Origin: CAVXEF01 sp963827315
GTDB taxonomy: Bacteria > Planctomycetota > Phycisphaerae > Sedimentisphaerales > Anaerobacaceae
Direction of reading: 5' to 3'
NCBI GenBank assembly: GCA_963827315.1
Contig: CAWHAL010000004.1
Coordinates: forward strand, 496,001-560,000
Length of the DNA stretch: 64,000 nt
In this document: piece by piece, positions 15,577 to 23,634 of the stretch
Position numbering within the stretch: the stretch's first letter is position 1
Layout: every line of letters begins with the position of its first letter
Made by a program: the position numbers and the translations under genes
The notes under the pieces: generated by a model
Databases searched by the model: none
Told to the model about the DNA's origin: nothing
What the model saw: only the letters and a program-made list of their open reading frames with translations

Positions 15577-17373
15577 TTATCTTGTTCGCCGGGCCGAACC
15601 CGGCTGAACCTGCATCTCCTTATCATATTTCATCGTATAACTATAGGTTATGACACGCGCCTTATCCGAAACCGTATTGGGCGCAAGCTCCAGGTCCCAC
15701 CTCAAAATCCCCTTGTCCTTCAGTGTTCTTACATAATCCTGGTCTGTAGATAATGCCGTGCTCGTTTCAAAGTCCCTTATCTCAAGATTTGTCTCTTCGG
15801 TGTAAGGTATCCGTTCCAGCAGGCGCAGCTTAACGGCAGTTGCCTTGTAATTCTCAATGGCGATTCGGTACTCGAACTTGTCCACGCGCTTGCCGAACAG
15901 TGTATCGACCTTTTTGTCTTTGAATTCCCGGCTTATGCGGATTTGGCTGTCCACGCCGAAGCCCACAGTGAATTTCTCGCCCTTGGTGACCAGGTCGACC
16001 TGACTCTTGCCCACAAATTCGCCGTCGCGGTACACGCTCGCCGGGCCTGCCAGCAGAATCGTATCGCTGCCGTTAACGATTTCACCCTGCACGTACACAT
16101 AATCTGTCAGTATCGGCGTGCCTATGGCGATAAAGTCCGCTCTGCTCTCGAACGACGCGATATTGACAAGCTGCTGCTCAGTCTTGCTCGGCACCCACAG
16201 TCGACCAGCTATATCGTACGTTACGCTTACTCCCTCCACCCTGGCAATTCTTTTCTGCTGGGTTTTAATAACCTGCACCGCATCACGCTCGGCCTGCAGT
16301 TCAAGCACCTGCCCTGCTATCGCCGCTTCGTTAAGCGCCCGTTCCCCCGCCTTGCCTCTTGCAACCGCCTCGCGACGTTTCTCTCCGTACATTTGCACCT
16401 GCTGACTAAGGTCTCTAAAGGCGTCTTCCTGGACTCCCAATTTCTGCGTGGCTACCTGCTTCAATTCACGCTCTGCAGGCGGGGCCGGAGAGCCGAGTTT
16501 TATCTGCATCGGCTCCACACCGGGTGGTGAAGACACCATTGCCGGCTGGGCCGTTGATAATTTCAATGCGACATCGTTCCAGTCTTCGCCGCTGGTTTGA
16601 AACACAAGCGCATTATACTCGACCGATACCGTGCCTTTGACCGGCTGGGCACGCAGATTATATTGAGGCAGCCAGTTGGCTCCCTCCACAAGATAACTGA
16701 GTTTCAGGACCACCTTGCCTTTGCGATTCTGCGTGATACTGATGACCGCCTCTCGCTCAAAGCCGCTTCTCTGCCCGCGCAGCTCCTGTAATTTTTTCTC
16801 GAGTGTGCCAAGTTCTTTCTCAATATCTTGCTGCCGGAACTCGTCCTTTACGCAATTCTGGTGCCACTCCATACTCCTTTTTTCAAGATAACCAGCCAGA
16901 GTTTCGACAGCTTCCGGTTGAAGCATCGGACGATTCTGGTCGGCCTGGCCGATATTTTGTGGTAATTCCCAGTATCGAGAGAACTTCTCGAACATCCATC
17001 CTGCAATATCCCGGTCTCTTTTCGTCTGATACTGGTCTTTTTTTATCTGCTCAATTTGTGCCTCGAGGTCTTTTACCTCTTGTCGTGTGTCTTCGCCCGC
17101 CTTTTTCTCCCGATAGCGAACGCTGGAGATTGTAACGCCATCAGGGGCTTGGGCGCTGAGACTGTCGGTGATGAGTTTGTCAGGCAGCCTGGGTACGATT
17201 ATCTCCGAGCTGCCTTCGGGCAAATCCAACTCGATTGTGCGTGTAACAAGGGCCTGTCCGCGGTAGACGATTGCATCCGACAGCACGCCGTTGGCTTCAA
17301 CTGTATTTCCCGCCTGAGCCGAGCCGGCACATAGCAGGATTAGAACCGCTAAAACGCCGATGTGCGTTTTCAT
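15577..17373 (-). CDS. MuiA-like exported protein (DUF4140-DUF4139)
   Basis: The 598-residue protein has a signal peptide (THIGVLAVLILLCAGSAQA). An N-terminal DUF4140-like beta domain (about 25-110: DAIVYRGQALVTRTIELDLPEG) is followed by a long coiled coil (about 115-215) and a DUF4139 beta domain with IEITQ-like VISITQNRKGKVVLKLSYLVEGANWLPQYNLR. This is the architecture of mucoidy inhibitor A (MuiA)-family proteins, whose biochemistry is unclear. Its position between pyrB and pyrC with gaps of 5 and 30 bases is odd, since no link to pyrimidine synthesis is known. Confidence 0.88.
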   Translation of the reverse strand: MKTHIGVLAVLILLCAGSAQAGNTVEANGVLSDAIVYRGQALVTRTIELDLPEGSSEIIVPRLPDKLITDSLSAQAPDGVTISSVRYREKKAGEDTRQEVKDLEAQIEQIKKDQYQTKRDRDIAGWMFEKFSRYWELPQNIGQADQNRPMLQPEAVETLAGYLEKRSMEWHQNCVKDEFRQQDIEKELGTLEKKLQELRGQRSGFEREAVISITQNRKGKVVLKLSYLVEGANWLPQYNLRAQPVKGTVSVEYNALVFQTSGEDWNDVALKLSTAQPAMVSSPPGVEPMQIKLGSPAPPAERELKQVATQKLGVQEDAFRDLSQQVQMYGEKRREAVARGKAGERALNEAAIAGQVLELQAERDAVQVIKTQQKRIARVEGVSVTYDIAGRLWVPSKTEQQLVNIASFESRADFIAIGTPILTDYVYVQGEIVNGSDTILLAGPASVYRDGEFVGKSQVDLVTKGEKFTVGFGVDSQIRISREFKDKKVDTLFGKRVDKFEYRIAIENYKATAVKLRLLERIPYTEETNLEIRDFETSTALSTDQDYVRTLKDKGILRWDLELAPNTVSDKARVITYSYTMKYDKEMQVQPGSARRTR

Positions 17374-17403
17374 TTTTTGTTCTCCGCACCTGTTTGTACA
17401 AGG

Positions 17404-18381
17404 TTAAGTTTCTTTATTTATTTCGGTCTGCTGGGCGGCTGCCTGGTTAACAAGGAACAGTACCGCCATTCTGACAGCCAGACCATTTTTTACCTGTTCG
17501 AGGATAACGCTGTTTTGGCCGTCTGCTACCTCACTTTCTATCTCCAAGCCACGGTTAATCGGCCCCGGGTGCATAACGAGAATATCCGGCTTGGCCTTTT
17601 TCATTCGCTCTACTGTCAGGCCGAAATAATGCGAGTACTCGCGCACCGACGGAAAAGGATTGCCGCCAAGGCGTTCAAACTGAATACGAAGCATATTTAT
17701 GACGTCAACTTTTTCGATAACCTCATCAAGCGAGTAACTGACTTTGACAGGAAATTTTTCTATCTGGGAAGGCATAAGTGTCGGCGGTCCGACGAATATG
17801 ACCTCGGCGCCGAGCTTTGTCATCGCCCACATATCGCTGCGGGCAACACGTGAGTGTGCTATGTCACCGACAATCGCTATCTTGAGGCCTTCCAGTGAGC
17901 CTTTGAGTTTACGAATTGTATAGGCATCCAGAAGTCCCTGCGTGGGGTGTTCACAGTAGCCATCGCCGGCGTTAATGATACATGCATTTATATTTCTGCT
18001 TAAGAATTTTGGGGCGCCGCCGGCACTGTGTCGAATCACGACAATGTCAATTCCCATAGCCTCGAGGTTCTTCGCTGTATCCAGAAGCGTCTCGCCTTTG
18101 CTTACGGAACTGATTCTCTCGGTAAACTCTATAACGTCCGCGCTTAATCGGCTTGCCGCCAAGGTAAAACTATTTCGTGTCCGGGTACTATCCTCGAAGA
18201 ACAGATTCACCACAAGTTTTCCGCGGAGTGCCGGAGCTTTTTTAACCTGCCTGGTGCTTATCTGCTCAAAACCCTCGGCTGTGTCAAGAATATAGGTGAT
18301 TTCTTCAGCACTTAACTCGCGCACCCCCAGCAGGTGCTTCCTTTGCCAACTGAGTTGATTATTTTTTTTCTTTGTTGCCAT
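17404..18381 (-). CDS. pyrB: Aspartate carbamoyltransferase catalytic subunit
   Basis: About 325 residues; joins carbamoyl phosphate to aspartate. The carbamoyl-phosphate loop FFEDSTRTRNSF, HPTQGLLD, GDIAHSRVARS and MHPGPINRG are all present. The ATG at 18381 gives MATKKKNN as N-terminus. An in-frame TTG at 18399 would add six residues. The gap to pyrR is about 38 bases. No pyrI regulatory subunit is seen, which fits a PyrR-type system. Confidence 0.96.
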   Translation of the reverse strand: MATKKKNNQLSWQRKHLLGVRELSAEEITYILDTAEGFEQISTRQVKKAPALRGKLVVNLFFEDSTRTRNSFTLAASRLSADVIEFTERISSVSKGETLLDTAKNLEAMGIDIVVIRHSAGGAPKFLSRNINACIINAGDGYCEHPTQGLLDAYTIRKLKGSLEGLKIAIVGDIAHSRVARSDMWAMTKLGAEVIFVGPPTLMPSQIEKFPVKVSYSLDEVIEKVDVINMLRIQFERLGGNPFPSVREYSHYFGLTVERMKKAKPDILVMHPGPINRGLEIESEVADGQNSVILEQVKNGLAVRMAVLFLVNQAAAQQTEINKET

Positions 18382-18419
18382 AGAGTTGCATCCCGTCAAA
18401 CCTATAGCACTTCACATTT

Positions 18420-18947
18420 TTATTCGACAACAACTTCGTCTTTTCCGTCTGATTCAATGAGACTAACCTGCACCAGTTTGCCCGGCGCGACATCGGTTTT
18501 GTAGCCTGCGTAATCAGCCTGTATGGGCAGTTCTCTGCCGGCCCTGTCAACCAAGACAGCCAATTTGATTGCCTTGGGTCTGCCGAGGTCAATGAGGGCG
18601 TCCATCGCTGCGCACGCTGAGCGGCCGGTATAAAGGACGTCATCAACGAGGATGATTATTTGGCCGTCTATGTCGAAGCCGATTTCAGTGGTTCGTACCT
18701 GCGGCTGCCCTTTGCCCTGCGGCGAATTCAAATCGTCGCGGTAAAGTGTTATATCGAGGGTTCCGCAGGGGACCTCTCGGCCGAGCTTTTTGGACAATTT
18801 GCTCGATAACCTTTCCGCGAGCACTTCCCCCCTGCTGCGAATACCAATCACAGCGATATCAGATTCGCTGGGGGTTTCAGAAAAAATGCGGTTTGTCAAA
18901 TCCCTGAGGATTTGCTCGATTTGCTTGGAACTCAGGACTACCTTCAT
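18420..18947 (-). CDS. pyrR: PyrR bifunctional regulator / uracil phosphoribosyltransferase
   Basis: The 175-residue protein carries the PRPP-binding loop IILVDDVLYTGRSA, the N-terminal IGIRSRGEVLAERL and TLDITLYRDDL. In Bacillus, PyrR binds pyr mRNA in response to UMP and promotes attenuation. Here it heads the pyrB-muiA-pyrC run. The likely promoter lies only about 40 bases upstream, so no leader attenuator precedes pyrR itself, and any RNA target must be within the operon. Activity as UPRTase is expected from the family. Confidence 0.95.
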   Translation of the reverse strand: MKVVLSSKQIEQILRDLTNRIFSETPSESDIAVIGIRSRGEVLAERLSSKLSKKLGREVPCGTLDITLYRDDLNSPQGKGQPQVRTTEIGFDIDGQIIILVDDVLYTGRSACAAMDALIDLGRPKAIKLAVLVDRAGRELPIQADYAGYKTDVAPGKLVQVSLIESDGKDEVVVE

Positions 18948-18990
18948 AGTCGCCCCGGACTTAAATCAAATTCTGTTCGAGTACTGCGGG

Positions 18991-19019
18991 AGTATAGCAG
19001 CGACGCCCGATAAAAGCAA
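18991..19019 (-). promoter_or_regulatory. Sigma70-type promoter for the pyrR operon
   Basis: On the minus strand TTGCTT and TATACT are separated by 17 bases, placing transcription start about 35-40 bases before the pyrR ATG. Confidence 0.6.
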
Positions 19020-19090
19020 GCCTTTCAAGTGGAAGTTTTTTCAAAGCCCCTTTTCAATACTGAAAACCCCCGTTGGCAGGATGATTTTAC

Positions 19091-19119
19091 TTGAACTTCA
19101 GGCGGTTTTATGGTATCAT
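19091..19119 (+). promoter_or_regulatory. Sigma70-type promoter for the dockerin subtilase gene
   Basis: TTGAAC and TATCAT are spaced 17 bases apart, about 105 bases before the ATG. It is divergent from the pyrR promoter, 72 bases away. Confidence 0.5.
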
Positions 19120-19224
19120 ACTGGCAAGTTCTCAAAAGAAAGGAGTACAGAGGGTTAAGGCCATTTACCTGGAGAAGGGCAGCCTTTTGGCCTTTCAACC
19201 TTACCGCAATTTCGGGGTGGTGCA

Positions 19225-20982
19225 ATGACTGGTAGTGCAAGAAAACTGCTCGTTGTTGCTGCGAGAGGGTGGTGGTGCATAATACTACTGCTGCTGGCAG
19301 CTGTAACCACAGCTGCGCAGGCTGAGGGGCCGCAGGCAGGAATACCAACGCAGCCGCAGGGGCTTAATTACGTCGGCGTTTATGACCTGAGTCGGATTGT
19401 TCCGAATTTGACAGGCGCCGGTGTAAAGTTCGCAGTTGTGTCTCGAAGTGATACCTATGTGAATGGTGAGCCTCAGAATGATTATCGGCCAAGTCTCAAA
19501 CATATTTGCTTTGCGGATAAGCGGTTTACCTTTCACGAGGTGCCTGAGCCGGTGCCGGATGTGTCGCTCCATTCAACAGCCATCTGCTCAATATTGTTCG
19601 GTGAAGACCCTGATGCGTTTAATAAACAGGCAGGACAGTTCTTCTATCGAGGTGCTGCACCGCAGGGCAAGGCTGATATCTATGAGTTCTGGCACTTTTT
19701 AGTCAATAATGTATTTACCGGCCTGCCACCCGATGCGGATGTTGTGACAGCAAGTATCGGCAGTCCGTTTGAGGATTGGTGGACAAGAGGCATACAGTCG
19801 ATGGCCGAGCAGCACGGCCTTATTGTCGTGGCCGGCGTCGGCAATGGAACCAATGCTCACGACACTGTCCTTTACCCGGGTGCCGGAGCAAACGTCATTG
19901 GAGTCGGAGTGGTTGATTCTGTAAACGCCGCCGACCCTGCAATCAAACTGGCACAATTCTCATTGGCCTATCCTGAGCACAGTAGTTTCGGCCCCACGGC
20001 GGATGGCCGATGTAAACCTGACATCGTCGCACCGGGCAATTGCCTCGCTGCTGTTGTAAAAGAACCCAACCGTTATGAACCGACCGGTAATTGGTCGAGC
20101 TTTTCGACGCCGGTGGTTGCCGGTGTGGTCGGTCTGCTGGTTCAAAAAGCCAAGGAAGACCCTGCTTTAAGTATGGCGCTGTCACCAGCCGGTGGCAACT
20201 GTGTAATGAAAGCCATCCTTCTAAATTCCGCAACGAAACTGCCCTTCTGGCACAAAGGTCGGCTCCCAAAGGATGATGACCATTTTGCTCCGCTGGATTA
20301 TATTCAGGGGGCGGGCATGGTAAATGCTGTAGGTGCCTACGAACAATTAGTTTCAGGGCAATATGAGCCAAACGATGTGCCGTTAGTCGGCTGGGATTTG
20401 AATCATCTGCAAAAGAACGAAAACGCACGGAGCGCCTATAGAATTACCTTGCCTAATCCGACAAATAAAGTGATTACCGCTACGGTGGTCTGGAACAGGC
20501 ACTACAAAAATAGTTACCCCTTTGAGCCGGAGCCTGAGAAAGACGTCAATCTTCGGCTCGAACTCTGGGCTGTAAAACCCAACGACCCTGACAAAAGCTT
20601 CCTGCTCGACTACAGCGACAGCAAAAGTGATAATGTCGAACATATTTACTGCGCCGCAGATGCTAACTATACCGACTATGAGATTGTTGTTCGCTTCAGT
20701 GATACCACGGAGCCGGACCAGGACTTGACCCATACCTATGGCCTGGCGTGGAAAGTGTCTGATACTCAAAAACACAATAGTATCTTCTGGTATGACCTCA
20801 ATGCCGACGGGATTGTTAATGAACTTGATATTGCTGTCCTGGCTGATAATATGCTCGCCAGTATAAAGACGCCCGAAAATTACTGCTATGGCGATATCAA
20901 CGGCGACGGAGTAATCGACTCCACAGATTTTCAAATCCTTATGCAGCACATAGGTCAGCAGGCTGACTGGCTCAGCAGGTAA
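19225..20982 (+). CDS. Exported S8-fold subtilase homologue with C-terminal dockerin
   Basis: A 585-residue secreted protein. The signal peptide ends near AAQA. The subtilase domain spans about residues 50-375. The catalytic Ser is recognisable in NWSSFSTPVVAG, His in LHSTAICSIL, and the oxyanion Asn in VVAGVGNGT. The position of the catalytic Asp, normally D-T/S-G, reads VVSRSD, so Asp appears replaced by Ser. The C-terminus carries two dockerin-type calcium loops (DLNADGIVNELD, DINGDGVIDSTD), implying docking to a cohesin partner. Activity is doubtful given the triad change; it may bind rather than cleave. Confidence 0.85.
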   Translation: MTGSARKLLVVAARGWWCIILLLLAAVTTAAQAEGPQAGIPTQPQGLNYVGVYDLSRIVPNLTGAGVKFAVVSRSDTYVNGEPQNDYRPSLKHICFADKRFTFHEVPEPVPDVSLHSTAICSILFGEDPDAFNKQAGQFFYRGAAPQGKADIYEFWHFLVNNVFTGLPPDADVVTASIGSPFEDWWTRGIQSMAEQHGLIVVAGVGNGTNAHDTVLYPGAGANVIGVGVVDSVNAADPAIKLAQFSLAYPEHSSFGPTADGRCKPDIVAPGNCLAAVVKEPNRYEPTGNWSSFSTPVVAGVVGLLVQKAKEDPALSMALSPAGGNCVMKAILLNSATKLPFWHKGRLPKDDDHFAPLDYIQGAGMVNAVGAYEQLVSGQYEPNDVPLVGWDLNHLQKNENARSAYRITLPNPTNKVITATVVWNRHYKNSYPFEPEPEKDVNLRLELWAVKPNDPDKSFLLDYSDSKSDNVEHIYCAADANYTDYEIVVRFSDTTEPDQDLTHTYGLAWKVSDTQKHNSIFWYDLNADGIVNELDIAVLADNMLASIKTPENYCYGDINGDGVIDSTDFQILMQHIGQQADWLSR

Positions 20983-21080
20983 TCGAAAAACTTCTTTCAA
21001 TTCCCCCCCATTTCTGGTAATAACAGAGAGACAGCGGCATAAGAGCAAAAGTGACTTATGCACTTGTGCGCTAACCTACT

Positions 21081-22358
21081 ATGAAGCTGATTGTAAAAAA
21101 ATCCCGGCTAAAGGGTGAGGTAACGATTCCATCTTCCAAATCGCACACCATCCGCGCGGTTGCAATTGCCTCCTTAGCGGAGGGGCAGAGCGCTATTCGC
21201 AAGCCGCTTGTTTCGAACGATACTCTGTCGGCTGTGAATTGCTATCGACAATTAGGTGCTGAGATTGACATGAGGGATTCATCCTGCTGGAAGGTAAGCG
21301 GCACGGGCGGACAAATCAAATCGCCACATAAGGTCATAGATGTGGGCAATTCCGGCACGACGCTGCGTATCGCGATGGGTTCAGCTGCTTTGGCCGGCGC
21401 CGGCCAAATCTCAACCCTTACCGGAGACGAACAAACTCGAAACCGTTCTATCGGGCCGTTAATGGAGGCACTGGGTAATCTCGGAGCAAAATGCACAAGT
21501 GTGAAAAACAATGGCAAAGCGCCGGTTGAAGTTGTGGGCGGCCTGAAAGGTGGAAGAACCGCTATCGCCGCAGTATCGAGTCAATATCTGTCCAGCCTGC
21601 TTCTGTGTGCACCATTAGCAGAAAAAGATACGGAGATAGATGTTACTTTGCTCAACGAGCCGGGCTATGTGCAAATGACTCTCGACTGGCTCGATAAACA
21701 GGGTATAGCATATGAAAACCACAATTTCCGTAAGTTTAAGATTAAAGGCAATCAAAAGTACAAGGCCTTTGATGCTTGTTTACCCGCTGATTTTTCCAGC
21801 GCTACGTTTTTCTTCTGTGCCGCTGCTTTGGCGGCGGATGAAGTAACCCTGCTTGGTCTGGATTTCAGTGATAGTCAGCCGGATAAAGCGGTGGTCGATT
21901 ATCTGAAAACGATGGGTGCCGACATCACCATTGAGCCGAAGGCGGTAACAATCAAAGCTGCGCCGCTTAAAGGCATCGAGATAGATATGAACAAAACTCC
22001 CGATGCCCTGCCCGCGATGGCGGTTACCGCAGCCTTTGCCGAGGGAACTACCAAATTAACCAACGTCCCACAGGCACGGGGCAAAGAGACCGACCGAATC
22101 AAGTGTATGGCTGAAGAGCTTAAAAAGCTGTCGGTGGATGTTGAAGAACTTTCTGATGGGCTTATAATACACCGTAGCGAAGTCAGGCCGGCCAAACTGC
22201 ACGGCTGGGCAGACCATCGAATCGTAATGGCCCTTTCGTTGGCGGGTTTGGCTGTCGAAGGCGGATGCAGTATTGATACGGCTGAAGCAATGAGTGTTAC
22301 CTTTCCCGATTATGTCGAGCTTATGAAAAGCATCGGCGCAAATATGGAAATGATTTAA
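21081..22358 (+). CDS. aroA: 3-phosphoshikimate 1-carboxyvinyltransferase (EPSP synthase)
   Basis: The 425-residue shikimate-pathway enzyme joins PEP and shikimate 3-phosphate. Substrate-binding segments are intact: SKSHTIRA near the N-terminus, VGNSGTTLRIAMG, GDEQTRNRSIGPL, SSQYLSSLLLCAPL, catalytic Asp in TPDALPAMAV, RGKETDRI, and WADHRIVMAL. No clear ribosome site precedes the ATG. Downstream, after one inserted gene, lies the chorismate synthase homologue that would use its product. Confidence 0.97.
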   Translation: MKLIVKKSRLKGEVTIPSSKSHTIRAVAIASLAEGQSAIRKPLVSNDTLSAVNCYRQLGAEIDMRDSSCWKVSGTGGQIKSPHKVIDVGNSGTTLRIAMGSAALAGAGQISTLTGDEQTRNRSIGPLMEALGNLGAKCTSVKNNGKAPVEVVGGLKGGRTAIAAVSSQYLSSLLLCAPLAEKDTEIDVTLLNEPGYVQMTLDWLDKQGIAYENHNFRKFKIKGNQKYKAFDACLPADFSSATFFFCAAALAADEVTLLGLDFSDSQPDKAVVDYLKTMGADITIEPKAVTIKAAPLKGIEIDMNKTPDALPAMAVTAAFAEGTTKLTNVPQARGKETDRIKCMAEELKKLSVDVEELSDGLIIHRSEVRPAKLHGWADHRIVMALSLAGLAVEGGCSIDTAEAMSVTFPDYVELMKSIGANMEMI

Positions 22359-22373
22359 GAAGGAGCTTTGTAG

Positions 22374-22391
22374 GGTGGGGTTCACCCCACC
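22374..22391. repeat. GGTGGGG-TTCA-CCCCACC hairpin after aroA
   Basis: A perfect 7-bp GC-rich stem with a four-base loop, 15 bases after the aroA stop and not followed by a T-run. It may stabilise the transcript end or be another dispersed hairpin element. Confidence 0.5.
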
Positions 22392-22463
22392 GATTCGGCT
22401 AAATGGCGTCTTATACGGAAACTATATATAGTTATTCAGTATAGACAGAAGAAGGAAACAAAC

Positions 22464-23312
22464 ATGGGTTTCATCTCACGACTGTTTGGCAAGGACAAGT
22501 GCAAGGAGGGTTCTTTCATTTATCAGATTCTTGAGGGTTTTGACGAGTGCGCTCAATGTCATCGCAAGATAGGTCCAGGCATAGGCTGCTGTCCACATTG
22601 TGGATCTGATTCAATACTGAGTACTGAACCGCATCTCACAATGCGAAAGACAGGCAAGAATCTTGTTGACACAGCATCACAATTATGGAGGAAAGGTGAC
22701 CGAAGTAAAGCAATAGTGAAAATGCGAGAGGCCATATGTGTAAATCCTTGGAACGCTGTAGCACATGGTAATGTCGGCTTCTTCTACACTCAACTTGGCA
22801 AGAAGGAAGATGACCAATTCTACACCGTTGAATATCTTGATCGGGCACTTTTGCTGGGGCATCCTACGCCAGAACCAGTGAGAGAATTGTTGAACCAGCT
22901 TAATTCTCGCAACCCTGTTGCTTCTGCACTCTTCAACCTCACTGGGTTTTTCGTCTTCGAGCAGGAAACTTTGGCGCAAACCGCGTGTGCGGCTTTTCCC
23001 ACTCGCATATGCAATGTTGACAAAATTCCCTTTGTGTACCGCCCCTTGCGAGACCCTTCGCCATTGGACCCCATCAATGCCATGTCCGCAATTCGAGAGT
23101 CAATCCGTAAGCTTCACCCCAATGCTGTTACTCTTGAAGTCTGTACATCAATGAGTTCCTCGGGAATCTGGTACACACTGCTTCACATGCGGGCAGGAGG
23201 ATCGTCGTTTGAGGTTATCACCAGCGACATCGAATCAAAAAGGTTTAACACCCTTCGCGATGTTCTTTTATCCGAGCGTGGTGGTGGGTACATAGAAGTC
23301 TCAAAGAAATGA
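22464..23312 (+). CDS. Zinc-ribbon / TPR-like protein of unknown function
   Basis: A 282-residue protein. Near the N-terminus is a four-Cys zinc ribbon (CAQCHRKIGPGIGCCPHCGS). One or two helical TPR-like units follow (about 75-155: ASQLWRKGDRSKAIVKMREAICVNPWNAVAHGNVGFFY). The C-terminal half (about 160-282) is an unrecognised alpha/beta domain. AAGAAGGAAA precedes the ATG. It interrupts an aroA-aroC pair and may have been inserted there. A hairpin lies on each side of it (22374-22391, 23558-23580). Confidence 0.75.
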   Translation: MGFISRLFGKDKCKEGSFIYQILEGFDECAQCHRKIGPGIGCCPHCGSDSILSTEPHLTMRKTGKNLVDTASQLWRKGDRSKAIVKMREAICVNPWNAVAHGNVGFFYTQLGKKEDDQFYTVEYLDRALLLGHPTPEPVRELLNQLNSRNPVASALFNLTGFFVFEQETLAQTACAAFPTRICNVDKIPFVYRPLRDPSPLDPINAMSAIRESIRKLHPNAVTLEVCTSMSSSGIWYTLLHMRAGGSSFEVITSDIESKRFNTLRDVLLSERGGGYIEVSKK

Positions 23313-23634
23313 CAAGTAATAGTTTGGTTAACACCACGCCGGAGCCAACAGATGCCCCGCTTATATCCCGTTGTTGAGTGATTTCTAAAGGTGGTCTTGC
23401 GAACCAACGTTCCTGTCAGCGGCGGTAGCTTAGATTTAGGCAGGTATGTGCTTTGAGAGATTGAAATTGAAGGTAATCCAGTCTGCCGAGCAAGCGAAAC
23501 ACGTATTAATGACAAATTTACATTGAACAAAAGAACATACCCGTTTATACTCTGCCTCCCGTAAGGGATGTCTTACGGCATATGGCGTGGCATAGCCATT
23601 GCGGTCAAATTATACATAGAACCAGGAGGCGTTA
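23313..23634 (+). other. 322-base intergenic region with one hairpin element
   Basis: No gene is supported. The right part holds a CCGTAAGG-type hairpin element at 23558-23580 and directly after it a weaker ATGGC...GCCAT inverted repeat (23582-23599). AGGAGG at about 23624 is the ribosome site of the next gene. Confidence 0.6.
23558..23580 (+). repeat. CCCGTAAGGGATG...TTACGGCA hairpin element
   Basis: Second copy of the CCGTAAGG hairpin family, with one stem mismatch (GATGTCTTACGG). It lies 55 bases before the chorismate synthase homologue start. Confidence 0.75.

Noticed and set aside
18948..18990. PyrR-binding attenuator upstream of pyrR
   Set aside because: The likely promoter leaves only about 40 transcribed bases, with no terminator hairpin or PyrR-loop motif.
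23183..23530. 115-codon minus-strand ORF between the zinc-ribbon gene and the chorismate synthase homologue
   Set aside because: It overlaps the end of the zinc-ribbon gene, has no ribosome site and shows low-complexity composition.
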